In this document: positions 54,845 to 63,954 of the stretch, in pieces
How the letters are laid out: every line of letters begins with the position of its first letter
Numbering within the stretch: the stretch's first letter is position 1
Assembly: GCF_016106035.1 (NCBI RefSeq)
Contig: NZ_JADKPZ010000010.1
Coordinates: forward strand, 28,639 to 92,638
Source: Arcobacter vandammei
Lineage (GTDB): Bacteria > Campylobacterota > Campylobacteria > Campylobacterales > Arcobacteraceae
Length of the DNA: 64,000 nucleotides
Reading direction: 5' to 3'
Notes under the pieces: generated by a model
The model's input: the letters and a program-made list of their open reading frames with translations, nothing else
What the model was told of the DNA's origin: nothing
Database searches by the model: none
Made by a program: the position numbers and the translations under genes

Positions 54845-56699
54845 AATAATCTAGTTTATCACCTTTTCCTAAAATCTCTTTATTAAATCTTATCACTTTA
54901 TTTCTTCCTGTTGCTTTTGCTTCATAAAGTGAAATATCAGCATATTTTATACATTTATAGATTTGGTCTGTATCTTCTGGGAAGAAAGAGTAACCAATAC
55001 TTACAGTTTTACTAAAAGTATCTCCATTGTAGTTGAAAATAAGTTTTGAGAACTCACTATTTATTTTTAATGCTAACTCTTTTGCACTCTCATGAGTTGG
55101 ATTTCTCATTAAAATTAAAAACTCTTCTCCTCCATATCTAATGATAAATTCATTTTCACTTATTGTTGCTTTCATAGTAATTGCTAGTTTTCTTAAAATA
55201 TCATCTCCAACATCATGACCATAAGTGTCATTTACCATTTTAAAATAATCAATATCTAAAAACATAATAGCAAAAGTATTTCCATCTTCAACCTCAATAG
55301 GAAGTTTTCTATCAATAAACTCATCTAAATATTTTCTATTATAAAGCCCTGTTAATGCATCTGTTAGATTTTTTTGTCTTAGAGCATCCATTAAAAGTTT
55401 GCTTTCTAAAATAGGTTTTGTCTCTTCAAGATATTTTTTAATAATTCCTATTTGATACTTAATATTTTTCAACTCATCTGGGTCTTTACTAACAATATGA
55501 ATTACAATATTTGTTTGGTCATTTATAAAAAATGGAATACAAATATGTTCAGTACCATTTTTGCAAGATGCAATTCTGCAAATTTGTGGGAAATTCTCAG
55601 AAGCTATTATGCTATTAGTTCTTTCAGCTCTACAAGATTCTTTGATATTTTTTGTTAAATTACAACAAGGTGAGGAATCTTTTGAGGCAAAAATTATATT
55701 TCTTTCATCTCTTATTAAATCTGTTTCAAAAATAAAAAAGCTTTTTATTTGTAATTTATCTCTTAAAACACTTATTAATCTATAGTAAATATCATCTTTT
55801 GTTAAATCATTTTCAATAGTTTTTTTATAGTGATAAATTTCACTAATATCTTCAATTATCTCTTTTGCTGTAATTAATTTATCATGATTTACATTACTTG
55901 CACGATTATGAACAAAAGATGTAAGATTTTTTTCAATTCCAGTTAATACAGTTTCTAATTTATCAATTAGTTCATTTAACCAAAGAGAAGCCTCTTTATC
56001 CTCTTTTAAAACACCATCTTTTGCTCTTACAGTATAATCACCTTCATGAACTTTTTTTAATACATCAGTTATTTGGTCAAATGAGCTAGTATATGGAGTG
56101 ATTTTTTTTCTTATAAATACTAAAATAACTATTAAAAATATTGCTATTGTTCCAATTACATAAAGAAGCACTATAATATTTGAAATTCTATCTTCTCTTA
56201 TATCAAAAGTTAAAGATATAGCCCCTAAAACTTCGCCTTCTTGTGCTGTATGACAAGATAGGCAATTTGGTTTATCTTGACTTGAAGCAGTGTAAGGAAT
56301 TGTAACTCTTAAGTTTGCATTTAGTAATGATTCATCAATTACTGTTTTCTCTTTTCCTGTTTGAAGAACTTCAAGGTCAATTTTATCTCTTGGATTCTCA
56401 TTTGAAGTGCTAGATTTACCAAATTGTTCACTTACACTCTTTGCTCGAATAACCCACAAATCTTTGACATTATCAAGTTGGCTAATGCTAGATAAAAAAA
56501 TATCTCTTTGATCCATATTACCATTTATCATATGACTTGTAAGTGATTTTTTCACAATATCAGCTGTAAGATAAGCTTTTTTCTTTACTCCATCGTAACC
56601 TGTTTGCCTTGAACCAATGGCAACTAAAACAACAATAATTACTGTAAGAATTGTAATCATTGAGAAGATTATTAAAGTTATTTTTTTGTTTGAGCTCAT
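54843..56699 (-). CDS. Haem-binding membrane diguanylate cyclase
   Basis: A 618-residue GGDEF protein. Two membrane segments (9-29 and 174-196) flank a periplasmic domain with one c-type haem site C146-L-S-C149-H150. A HAMP-like region (about 198-255) and a GAF-like region (about 300-425) with six cysteines (345, 346, 356, 374, 379, 387) follow, then GGDEF (about 440-610) with active site R521-Y-G-G-E-E-F and metal Asp in FLDIDYFKMVND. It makes c-di-GMP in response to a redox or gas signal (inference). No EAL domain. Confidence 0.88.
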   Translation of the reverse strand: MSSNKKITLIIFSMITILTVIIVVLVAIGSRQTGYDGVKKKAYLTADIVKKSLTSHMINGNMDQRDIFLSSISQLDNVKDLWVIRAKSVSEQFGKSSTSNENPRDKIDLEVLQTGKEKTVIDESLLNANLRVTIPYTASSQDKPNCLSCHTAQEGEVLGAISLTFDIREDRISNIIVLLYVIGTIAIFLIVILVFIRKKITPYTSSFDQITDVLKKVHEGDYTVRAKDGVLKEDKEASLWLNELIDKLETVLTGIEKNLTSFVHNRASNVNHDKLITAKEIIEDISEIYHYKKTIENDLTKDDIYYRLISVLRDKLQIKSFFIFETDLIRDERNIIFASKDSSPCCNLTKNIKESCRAERTNSIIASENFPQICRIASCKNGTEHICIPFFINDQTNIVIHIVSKDPDELKNIKYQIGIIKKYLEETKPILESKLLMDALRQKNLTDALTGLYNRKYLDEFIDRKLPIEVEDGNTFAIMFLDIDYFKMVNDTYGHDVGDDILRKLAITMKATISENEFIIRYGGEEFLILMRNPTHESAKELALKINSEFSKLIFNYNGDTFSKTVSIGYSFFPEDTDQIYKCIKYADISLYEAKATGRNKVIRFNKEILGKGDKLDY

Positions 56700-56820
56700 T
56701 TTTAACCTTATAAAAATAATTTTATATCATAGCTAAAAATAGTTAAAAAGGCAAAAATAAATATTGAAGTTTTTCTTACTTTATGAATAGTTAAATTATT
56801 ATTTATTAAAGATGAGAGTG

Positions 56821-56851
56821 GTAAATAAAAGGCATTTTGCCTTTTATTTAC
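56821..56851 (-). terminator. Terminator of hisA
   Basis: A 14-bp perfect stem (GTAAATAAAAGGCA with TGCCTTTTATTTAC) around TTT; it includes the hisA stop codon. The T tract on the minus strand lies partly within the stem. Confidence 0.78.
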
Positions 56852-57555
56852 AAAATTTTAAAAGCTTCTTCCAAATCTAAAGTTCCTTCATAAAAGGCTT
56901 TACCTACAATTACTCCACCTATATTTCCATTTTCTTTGCATTTTTTTATATCATTTATATCTTTTACTCCACCACTTGCAATTGTGTAAACTTTACTTGC
57001 AAGTGCAATATCTTCTGTGAAATTAACATTTACTCCACAAAGCATTCCATCTTTGCTTATATCTGTACAGATAATCGCTTTCACTCCAGCATTTGCGAAC
57101 TCTTTTGCCAAATCTGTAGCTTTCATAGATGATACTTCAGCCCAACCTTCAACTGCAACCATTCCATTTAGTGCATCAATTCCAACAGCGATTGGATATT
57201 TTTTTGCCATATCTTTTACAAATTGTGGATCTTTTACAGCAATTGAACCTAAAATCAGTCTATCAACCCCAAGCTCTAGGTACATTTGAATAGTTTTTTC
57301 ATCTCTAATTCCACCACCAAGCTCTATTTTTAAGTTGCAATTTTCTCTAATTTTTCTAATCTGCTCTAAATTTGCAGGTTTTCCTTCAAATGCACCATTT
57401 AAATCAACTATATGAACCCAACGGCTTCCTAACTCTTCAAACTTTTTAGCTACTTGCCAAGGCTCACTAGAGTAGATTTTTGCACTATCCATAAGCCCTT
57501 TACTAAGTCTTACAGCTTGTCCATCTTTTAAATCAATTGCTGGTAAAATATCCAT
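56848..57555 (-). CDS. hisA: ProFAR isomerase HisA
   Basis: HisA opens the ribose of ProFAR in histidine synthesis. The 235-residue TIM barrel has [17 protein letters not shown] (catalytic Asp8 region), [34 protein letters not shown] (second catalytic Asp) and [11 protein letters not shown] (phosphate site). It follows hisH by 18 nt. Confidence 0.97.
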   Translation of the reverse strand: MDILPAIDLKDGQAVRLSKGLMDSAKIYSSEPWQVAKKFEELGSRWVHIVDLNGAFEGKPANLEQIRKIRENCNLKIELGGGIRDEKTIQMYLELGVDRLILGSIAVKDPQFVKDMAKKYPIAVGIDALNGMVAVEGWAEVSSMKATDLAKEFANAGVKAIICTDISKDGMLCGVNVNFTEDIALASKVYTIASGGVKDINDIKKCKENGNIGGVIVGKAFYEGTLDLEEAFKIL

Positions 57556-57573
57556 CTTTTCTTCCTTTTTCTA

Positions 57574-58176
57574 TTATAAATTTATAAAATTCTCTAAAAT
57601 TTTAAGTCCATTGTTGTGTGATTTTTCAGGGTGTGGCTGAAAACCAAAGATATTTTCTTTATTTACAGCACTTGTAAATGTGTAGCCGTAAGTTGTTTTT
57701 GCGATACTATATTCATCTTTTGTAATAGCATGAAATGAGTGAACAAAATATAAATAAGGCTTATTAAGTCCAGCAAAAAGTGGATTATTTTTATTTTCCA
57801 TACTATTCCAACCCATATGTGGAATTTTTAGCTCTTTTGTTTTGTTTTTATCAAAAGCTACAACTTTACCTTCAATTAAGCCTAAACCTTTTGTAAATCC
57901 AAACTCTTCACTACTTTCAAATAAAAGTTGCATTCCCAAACAAATTCCCAAAAGTGGTTTTCCACTCTTTGCAAACTTTAAAATAGCATCTTTTAAACCA
58001 CTTTTTTCTAAATGCTCCATAGCATCTTTATATGCTCCAACTCCTGGAAGAATTAATTTATCGCATTTTTCTATATCTTCTGGATTGTTTACTATTTTTA
58101 CATCTTTTGTAAATTTTGAACAAGCATTATAAACACTTGCAAGATTTCCCATATTGTAGTCGATTATTCCTAGCAT
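57574..58176 (-). CDS. hisH: Imidazole glycerol phosphate synthase glutaminase subunit HisH
   Basis: HisH makes ammonia from glutamine for HisF. The 200-residue class I glutaminase has the nucleophile Cys in LLGICLGMQLLFE, the LILPGVGAY oxyanion segment, and the His-Glu pair in FGFQPHPEKSHNNG. It forms an operon with hisA; hisF is not in the window. Confidence 0.97.
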   Translation of the reverse strand: MLGIIDYNMGNLASVYNACSKFTKDVKIVNNPEDIEKCDKLILPGVGAYKDAMEHLEKSGLKDAILKFAKSGKPLLGICLGMQLLFESSEEFGFTKGLGLIEGKVVAFDKNKTKELKIPHMGWNSMENKNNPLFAGLNKPYLYFVHSFHAITKDEYSIAKTTYGYTFTSAVNKENIFGFQPHPEKSHNNGLKILENFINL

Positions 58177-58296
58177 TAACTTCCTTTTAAAGATAAAAGT
58201 ATATCCTATATGTTATTTGATTTAGTTAAATTTTTTGATAGTTATTTTTAAGCTATTTTTTTTAAATAAAATTTATAAAATATTTTGGAGGTGAAG

Positions 58297-60045
58297 ATGA
58301 TAAAAAAATTTATGTTTCCACTTTTGTTTTTAATTTTGGCATATTTTGTTTTATCTTATGAAAGTGCCAAAGAGATAGTTGCTGGAATTGCAATTTTTTT
58401 GGTTGGTATGTTTTTTATGGAAGATGGTTTTAAACTATTTTCTGGTGGATTTTTGGAAAAAATATTAGAAAAATTTACAAATAGTATGCCAAAAGCAATT
58501 TTAAATGGTTTTTTGATAAGTTCAATAGTACAAAGCTCATCACTTACAAGTGTGATTTTAATCTCCTTTTTAACCACATCATTAATAGCTCTTGAAAGTG
58601 CAATATATGTACTTTTAGGCTCAAGTTTGGGTTCAAGTACCACAGCTTGGCTTATAGCTTTGTTTGGTTTAAAAATAAAAATCTCTCACTATGCTATGCC
58701 AATAATTGCTTTTGGAATATTTTTTAGGTTTTCAAAAAATATAAAACAAAAGGGCTTTGGAAATATTCTTTTGGGTTTAGGTTTTATCTTTTTAGGAATT
58801 TCTTATATGGTCGTTGGTTTTGAAGAGTTAAAACAGAGTGTTGATTTATCTATTTATTCAAATGACAATCTACTTACTATGGCTTTGTTTTTTGTAATTG
58901 GAGCAATAATGACCTTTATAGTTCAGTCAAGTTCAGCTAGTATTGCTTTGACTTTGGTTGCACTTGCAAGTGGACAAATCTTATATTTAAATGCTATTGC
59001 TTTAGTTATTGGTGGAAAAATTGGAAGTACAACAACTACTATTTTAGGGGCTTTAAGTTCAAATGCAAATGGAAAAAGATTGGCTTTTTCGCAATTTATT
59101 TTAAACCTAATAGCAACAGTTTTTGGTATTGTTTTTCTTTTTGTGATTGTTGATTTTATAGAGTATCTTTCGCAAATTTTTAATATAAATAGCGATACTA
59201 TAAAACTTACACTCTTTATTACAATTTTTAATTTAAGTGCTGTAATACTTATAATTCCATTTTTAAATAGATTAATAGCAAAGCTAAAAACTATGTTTAT
59301 ACCAAAAATAAAATCTTGGTCAAAGCTAGAGTTTTTGGATGCAAACTCTTTGGAGAGTTCAAAATCAATTCTAAGTGGACATAAAAAAGAGAATGAAATT
59401 TTATATAGCAAATTTCTAAAAGCTACAAAAAATCAGCTTTTAATAGTTGAAAATAGTTTAGCAGATAAGAAAAATAATGAGAAAAAAGAGCAAAGAAATT
59501 TAGAGATTGCAAAAGTTTATAAAGAGAAAATCAAAACCTTACATGATGAGATTTTAGAGTTTTTAAGCTTTGCAAATAAAAATATAGATGAAGATGATTT
59601 AAAAAATATAGAGAAAGAAAAAGCTCTTACAAAGAAAATATATAAACTTCTAAAAACTGTAAAAAAACTTTCAAAAAGCCTTATTTTTGGTGGAGAGAGC
59701 AAAAATAGTAGTTTGAAATCTGAGTATAAATCTATAAAAGATATTTTACTTATCTCTATAAATGAACTTGAAAATATTGTAAAAAATAGTGCTTTTGATG
59801 ATATTGATAAAATATATAAGATTAAAACTTTACAGCAAAAGATTTTGGTTTTTGATAGCCTTAGTAATCAAAGAGTAGAAAATCTTCTTGAAAATAAAGA
59901 AATAGATACAAAAGAGGCTTCAAAACTGATAAAAGATAGCTCTTTTGCTATACTTTTATGTCAAAATCTAATAAATCTAGCTTCAAAAATATTTATAGAT
60001 GAAGTTTTAAATCTTGATGATGAGGATGAGGAAGATGAAAATTAA
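58297..60045 (+). CDS. Na+/phosphate cotransporter, NptA/PhoU-fused type
   Basis: A 582-residue protein. The membrane part (about 1-340) has the two Na/Pi repeats with SSIVQSSSLTSVILISF and TFIVQSSSASIALTL. The C-terminal 240 residues are helical, PhoU-like. It imports phosphate with sodium (family knowledge). The frame opens at TTG 58285, but ATG 58297 lies right after GGAGGTGA and starts the first membrane segment, so it is chosen. The acidic tail (DEDEEDEN) overlaps the next gene. Confidence 0.88.
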   Translation: MIKKFMFPLLFLILAYFVLSYESAKEIVAGIAIFLVGMFFMEDGFKLFSGGFLEKILEKFTNSMPKAILNGFLISSIVQSSSLTSVILISFLTTSLIALESAIYVLLGSSLGSSTTAWLIALFGLKIKISHYAMPIIAFGIFFRFSKNIKQKGFGNILLGLGFIFLGISYMVVGFEELKQSVDLSIYSNDNLLTMALFFVIGAIMTFIVQSSSASIALTLVALASGQILYLNAIALVIGGKIGSTTTTILGALSSNANGKRLAFSQFILNLIATVFGIVFLFVIVDFIEYLSQIFNINSDTIKLTLFITIFNLSAVILIIPFLNRLIAKLKTMFIPKIKSWSKLEFLDANSLESSKSILSGHKKENEILYSKFLKATKNQLLIVENSLADKKNNEKKEQRNLEIAKVYKEKIKTLHDEILEFLSFANKNIDEDDLKNIEKEKALTKKIYKLLKTVKKLSKSLIFGGESKNSSLKSEYKSIKDILLISINELENIVKNSAFDDIDKIYKIKTLQQKILVFDSLSNQRVENLLENKEIDTKEASKLIKDSSFAILLCQNLINLASKIFIDEVLNLDDEDEEDEN

Positions 60046-60286
60046 GAAATTTTTAAAAAGTATTGAAGAGTTTTTTAAGACCAATAAAAAAGAGCAAAAC
60101 TCTTTGGAAGAGGCTCTTTTTAAACTAGAAGAAAAAAGAGTTAAGCTTGAAAATAGGCTTCTATTTGGTGAGTTTGGAGATGAAAAAAAAGAGCATCTAC
60201 AAGAAAAATTAAAAATGATAAAAGATATGAAAATAAAAATAGATAAAAAACTAGAGAAGCTTAAGATAAAAAACAGCATAAAGTAA
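60035..60286 (+). CDS. Small coiled-coil protein of unknown function
   Basis: An 83-residue Lys/Glu-rich helical protein (about residues 3-80, heptad-like: SLEEALFKLEEKRVKLENRL, LQEKLKMIKDMKIKIDKKLEKL). ATG 60035 is placed because GAGGA lies just before it and it overlaps the transporter stop by 11 nt, suggesting coupling. The opposite frame over the same bases has no ribosome site. It could regulate or bind the transporter (inference). Confidence 0.6.
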   Translation: MKIKKFLKSIEEFFKTNKKEQNSLEEALFKLEEKRVKLENRLLFGEFGDEKKEHLQEKLKMIKDMKIKIDKKLEKLKIKNSIK

Positions 60287-60833
60287 TAGCAAAAAGTACA
60301 TTTACCTTATATTTTTTTAAAGTTTTTCTAGCTTCTAAAATAGTTGTTCCTGTTGTTATTACATCATCTACTAAAATTACATCACAGTTTTTCTCCCCAC
60401 TATATATAAATTTTCGTGGGTTTTTTTGCCTAAATTCTAGGTTTTTTCCAGCATATTTTACTATATTTGTAGCTTTTAAAGTGTTGTAAACGGGCTTTAT
60501 AAAAGGGGATTTTAGGTGTTTGCATAAAATTGCAGTTTGTGAAAAATCGTGCCTTGTGTGATCATCTATTGGAATAGCTAAAATTGGCTTTGTAAAAGTG
60601 AAGTTTGAAGCAAATTTTTTGAAACTTAGTTTGCCTAAGATATTAAAAACTCTATCTCCGTGAAAGTGGTATTTACTTTGGATTAAATCTTCTAAATCTT
60701 TGTAATCATAAAAAGAGTAAACAAAAAAATCTTTATCTAGCTCTTTTTTGTAAAAATTTGGCTCAAGAAGTGTGCTTTGACAAGTTTTGCAAATAATAGA
60801 AAAGGATAGTATATCGCAAGAGGTGCATTTCAT
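60261..60833 (-). CDS. ComF-family phosphoribosyltransferase-like protein
   Basis: A 190-residue protein with an N-terminal zinc-finger-like part (CTSCDILSFSIICKTC) and a PRTase domain with the PRPP motif VILVDDVITTGTTILEA near residue 155. ComF proteins are linked to DNA uptake. ATG 60833 has AAGGAG 6 nt upstream; the frame opens at 60860. It overlaps the coiled-coil gene tail to tail. Confidence 0.88.
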   Translation of the reverse strand: MKCTSCDILSFSIICKTCQSTLLEPNFYKKELDKDFFVYSFYDYKDLEDLIQSKYHFHGDRVFNILGKLSFKKFASNFTFTKPILAIPIDDHTRHDFSQTAILCKHLKSPFIKPVYNTLKATNIVKYAGKNLEFRQKNPRKFIYSGEKNCDVILVDDVITTGTTILEARKTLKKYKVNVLFAITLCCFLS

Positions 60834-60876
60834 TTTGTACTCCTTTTGAAATATTAGCATTTTTATTTGTTAAGTA

Positions 60877-60960
60877 TTCTAAACTATACTTTAGAATAAA
60901 AGCTAGTTTACTATAAACTAGACTTTAGAGTAAACTAGATATTATTATGAAGTATACTTT
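60877..60960. promoter_or_regulatory. Array of palindromes upstream of the DUF4143-type ATPase
   Basis: Four related palindromes occur in 84 bases: TTCTAAA-N6-TTTAGAA (60877-60896), CTAGTTTA-CTA-TAAACTAG (60903-60921), the mixed TTTAGAGTAAACTAG (60924-60938) and AAGTATACTT (60950-60959). They share TAAACT/AGTTTA and TTTAGA words. They probably form a promoter-operator region for the ATPase gene, which starts 18 nt downstream. Confidence 0.55.
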
Positions 60961-60977
60961 ATAGCAAAGGAAAAAAT

Positions 60978-62168
60978 ATGGATTTATCAATAATTTCAAA
61001 AATATCAACTCAAATTTTATCAAAAGAAGTTTCAAATTATAAAAGATATTTGTATAAAAAGATAGATTTTAATAGCAAACTTATAGGAATAAAAGGTGCA
61101 AGAGGTACGGGAAAAAGTACCATTCTTTTACAATATGCAAAGAGTGTAAATTTGCCTATTTCAAAAATACTTTATGTATCTTGCGACCACCCAGCTTTAA
61201 GTGGAGAGTCTTTATACACAATAGCTGAAGAGTTTTATGCAAGAGGTGGAAAGCTTTTTATTATAGATGAAATTCATAAAAACGAGAATTTTTCAAAAGA
61301 TTTAAAAGCTATTTATGATGTTTTTGATTTACAAGTTCTTTTTAGTGGTTCATCTGCTTTACAAATTGAAAATAGTCTTGCTGATTTGTCAAGAAGAGCA
61401 GTTATTCATACTTTGGGAGTTTTATCTCTAAGAGAGTTTTGTGAGCTTCAAACAAAACAAGAGTTTAAAAGCTATACACTAGAAGAGGTTTTAAAAAATC
61501 ATACAGATATTGTTTATGAGATTATGCAAAAAATTCGCCCTTTGGAGCAATTTACGAACTACTTAGAATATGGTTGCTACCCTTTTTATCAAGAGTCTTT
61601 AAGTGATTATCCTATGAAACTTTTGGAAGTGATAAATCTTACTATTGATTCAGATTTGTGTGGAATTTACAATATTGAGCCATCGAAACTTGATAAACTA
61701 AAAAAGATAATTTATATGCTTTGTAGCACAAAACCTTATGAGTTAAATGTATCAAAACTAAGTAGTGCTGTTGGTACTTCTTGGGTAACTTTGCAAAAAT
61801 ATTTAGAAAGAATGGATGCTGGAAGTTTGATACATATAATAAGAGGAGGAAAAGGTATAAGAGCTGTAAATAAGCCAGATAAACTACTTTTGGATAATCC
61901 AAATTTATTTAGTATTTTGTGTGGAAATGGAGATATTGGCTCAGTAAGAGAGAGTTTTTTTGTATCTCAAATGGGACTTTTAAATCAAGTACACTATTTT
62001 GACAAAGGCGATTTTATAGTAAATGATACTTTTGTTTTTGAAATTGGTGGTGCTTCAAAAGATAGTTCACAATTAGAAGGAAATAAAAATGGTTTTGTAC
62101 TTTGTGATGATATAGAAGTGGGCTTTGAAAATAAAATCCCACTTTGGCTTATCGGGTTTTTGTATTAA
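60978..62168 (+). CDS. AAA (AAA_14/DUF4143) ATPase
   Basis: A 396-residue ATPase of the archaeal/bacterial AAA_14 plus DUF4143 type. Walker A is in GIKGARGTGKSTILL (about 38-48), Walker B is LFIIDEIHK (about 93-101), sensor 1 VLFSGSSALQ, and the C-terminal DUF4143 domain ends with KIPLWLIGFLY, the normal end. The function of the family is unsettled. It lies behind a palindrome array. A relic of its 3' end occurs at 13018-13187. Confidence 0.88.
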   Translation: MDLSIISKISTQILSKEVSNYKRYLYKKIDFNSKLIGIKGARGTGKSTILLQYAKSVNLPISKILYVSCDHPALSGESLYTIAEEFYARGGKLFIIDEIHKNENFSKDLKAIYDVFDLQVLFSGSSALQIENSLADLSRRAVIHTLGVLSLREFCELQTKQEFKSYTLEEVLKNHTDIVYEIMQKIRPLEQFTNYLEYGCYPFYQESLSDYPMKLLEVINLTIDSDLCGIYNIEPSKLDKLKKIIYMLCSTKPYELNVSKLSSAVGTSWVTLQKYLERMDAGSLIHIIRGGKGIRAVNKPDKLLLDNPNLFSILCGNGDIGSVRESFFVSQMGLLNQVHYFDKGDFIVNDTFVFEIGGASKDSSQLEGNKNGFVLCDDIEVGFENKIPLWLIGFLY

Positions 62169-62263
62169 AAATAGGACAAAAAACAGTCTTGTTTAAATAG
62201 TAAAATAATTAAATATTTGCTAAAGTTTACTATTAAAATTTTGGCAAATAAACAAGGATAAAA

Positions 62264-62993
62264 ATGCCAAAAAAAGTAGAAAAACCTTTAATTAAAAAAG
62301 ATAGCGATAACTCAAAATATAATAGAATAAATCAAATCTATAATATGCTAAAAAATAACTCTGAAGGTATGACAATAAGTGAATGCAAATACTTTGGATG
62401 TTAGCACAAAAACAATACAAAGAGATTTACACGAAGTTTTAATCAATTTTGGAGCAATAAAAGAGGGAAGAACTTGGAAAATCAATCTAAAACTTGCACA
62501 AGATGGACTGAACAAAGATGAAAAACTAATCTTAGGTATTTTAGATGAGATGGCAAAAGGTGCTGGAAAAGTATTTTATAACAAAGCACACTCACTTTTA
62601 GAGCAAATCTCTCAACAGCTTGATAACTCTGTTTTTACAAATATAAATAGCGAATATTTAGAAGAGAAAAATATAAATATCTTTGAAGAGTTGGAAAAAG
62701 CTATAAAACAAAAAGTAGAGATAAAGTTTGATTATGAACAAAAAAAATATAGAGTAAAACCACTAAAACTAGCTTTCTTTGAAGGTTTTTGGTATCTACT
62801 TAGCTTTGATATAAAAACAAATAGAGAAGTATTTAAAAAGTTTCATCTAAAAACAATTAAAAATATTAAAACTTTGGATAAAGGTTTTGACATCCCACAA
62901 CTTGTTGAAGATAGACTGAAAAATGCAAACTCTATTTGGTTTAATCTAAATGAACAGTTTACAGTGAAACTTTTTATACATAAAGATTCATAA
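62264..62993 (+). pseudogene. WYL-domain transcriptional regulator, frameshifted and 3'-truncated
   Basis: ATG 62264 after AAGGAT opens a helix-turn-helix (NRINQIYNMLKNNSEGMTISE) that hits TAG at 62402-62404. The same protein continues one frame over from about 62385 (ANTLDVSTKTIQRDLHEVL), so there is a +1 (or -2) frameshift near 62384. The WYL domain follows (KIKFDYEQKKYRVKPLKLAFFEGFWYLL-like), then the chain ends at FTVKLFIHKDS where the usual C-terminal 80 residues are missing. The end adjoins the hipA remnant. Confidence 0.82.
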
Positions 62994-63954
62994 TACACTT
63001 CACCCAATATTTGAAATGCACCTTCCAGAGGGTTATTTACTATCAATCATAAAAAAACACTTCTCAAAATTAGTAAAAACAGATGATTTTGGTCTTTTAA
63101 AAATAATGTCAAGTTCTATAAAAGGAAGATTATCTTATGAAACGAATAAAAATATTATAGAAAATAGTTTGACTTTAGATGATTTACTTCACTCAAAAGA
63201 TGAAAATCTTTTTGATGAGCTTGTACAAAAATTTGCTTTAAATTCAGCTCTTAGTGGAGTGCAACCAAAAATTCTAGCTAGTATAAAAGATAAAGCAACT
63301 TTAAAAATAGATGATTATATAGTGAAATCTTGGGGAGATGATTATAAAGAACTAGCACTAAATGAGTATTACTGTATGAAAATAGTAAAACTAGCAAATA
63401 TAAGTGTGCCTGAGTTTTATATTAGCGATGATGAGAAACTTTTTATAATGAAGCGATTTGATAAGCTTGATGATAGATATATTGGCTTTGAAGATATGTG
63501 TGTATTGCTTGGAAAACAAAGAGATGATAAATATGATGGCTCACTTGAACAAATAGCAAAAACTATAAAAACCTTTGTATCATCTAAAAACAAAAAATCA
63601 TCTTTGATACAGTTTTTTAAAATGACTTATTTAAACTATAGATTAGAAAATGGCGATGCATACCTAAAAAACTTTAGATTAATATATGAAGATGTAAGTA
63701 ATATAAGACTTTATCCTGCTTATGATGTGGTATCTACAACTGTGTATATAAAAAATGATATTCCAGCACTTTTGCTTATGGGGAGTAAAAAGTGGTGGGA
63801 CACAAAATATCTTGAAAAGTTTGCTTTACAAACTTGTGAATTGACAAAAAAAGAGTTTGATGAAGCTGTAAAAGAGTGTGAAAATAGTATTATTACTTCA
63901 CCGATAAATAATCTTAATTATAGTATAATGTTTTATGGAAAAAATAGATGCTAG
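62968..63954 (+). pseudogene. HipA-family kinase toxin, 5'-truncated
   Basis: The open frame begins after a stop at 62965-62967. It continues HNTLHPIFEMHLPEGYLL, a mid-protein HipA motif, and later has SGVQPKI, NGDAYLKNF (catalytic Asp region) and PAYDVVST (metal Asp). About 80 N-terminal residues expected before LPEGYLL are missing. ATG 63016 could allow a 312-residue product. No hipB antitoxin gene is present. The kinase may be inactive (inference). Confidence 0.75.

Noticed and set aside
58923..59411. A long minus-strand open frame inside the Na/Pi transporter gene
   Set aside because: It is antisense to a well-supported membrane protein gene. Its hydrophobic composition mirrors AT-rich antisense reading, and no ribosome site is present. 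Similar antisense frames in fmt, ppk2, purL and bioA were dropped for the same reason.
60007..60279. A minus-strand open frame opposite the small coiled-coil gene
   Set aside because: It is made almost only of Ser, Phe, Leu and Ile, as expected from the complement of Lys/Glu-rich codons. The plus frame has a ribosome site and operon context.
62379..62404. Programmed ribosomal frameshift in the WYL regulator
   Set aside because: There is no slippery heptamer or following structure at the junction, and the gene is also truncated at its 3' end, so decay is more likely.
63016..63954. An intact HipBA toxin-antitoxin system
   Set aside because: The N-terminal part of HipA is missing and no antitoxin gene lies beside it.
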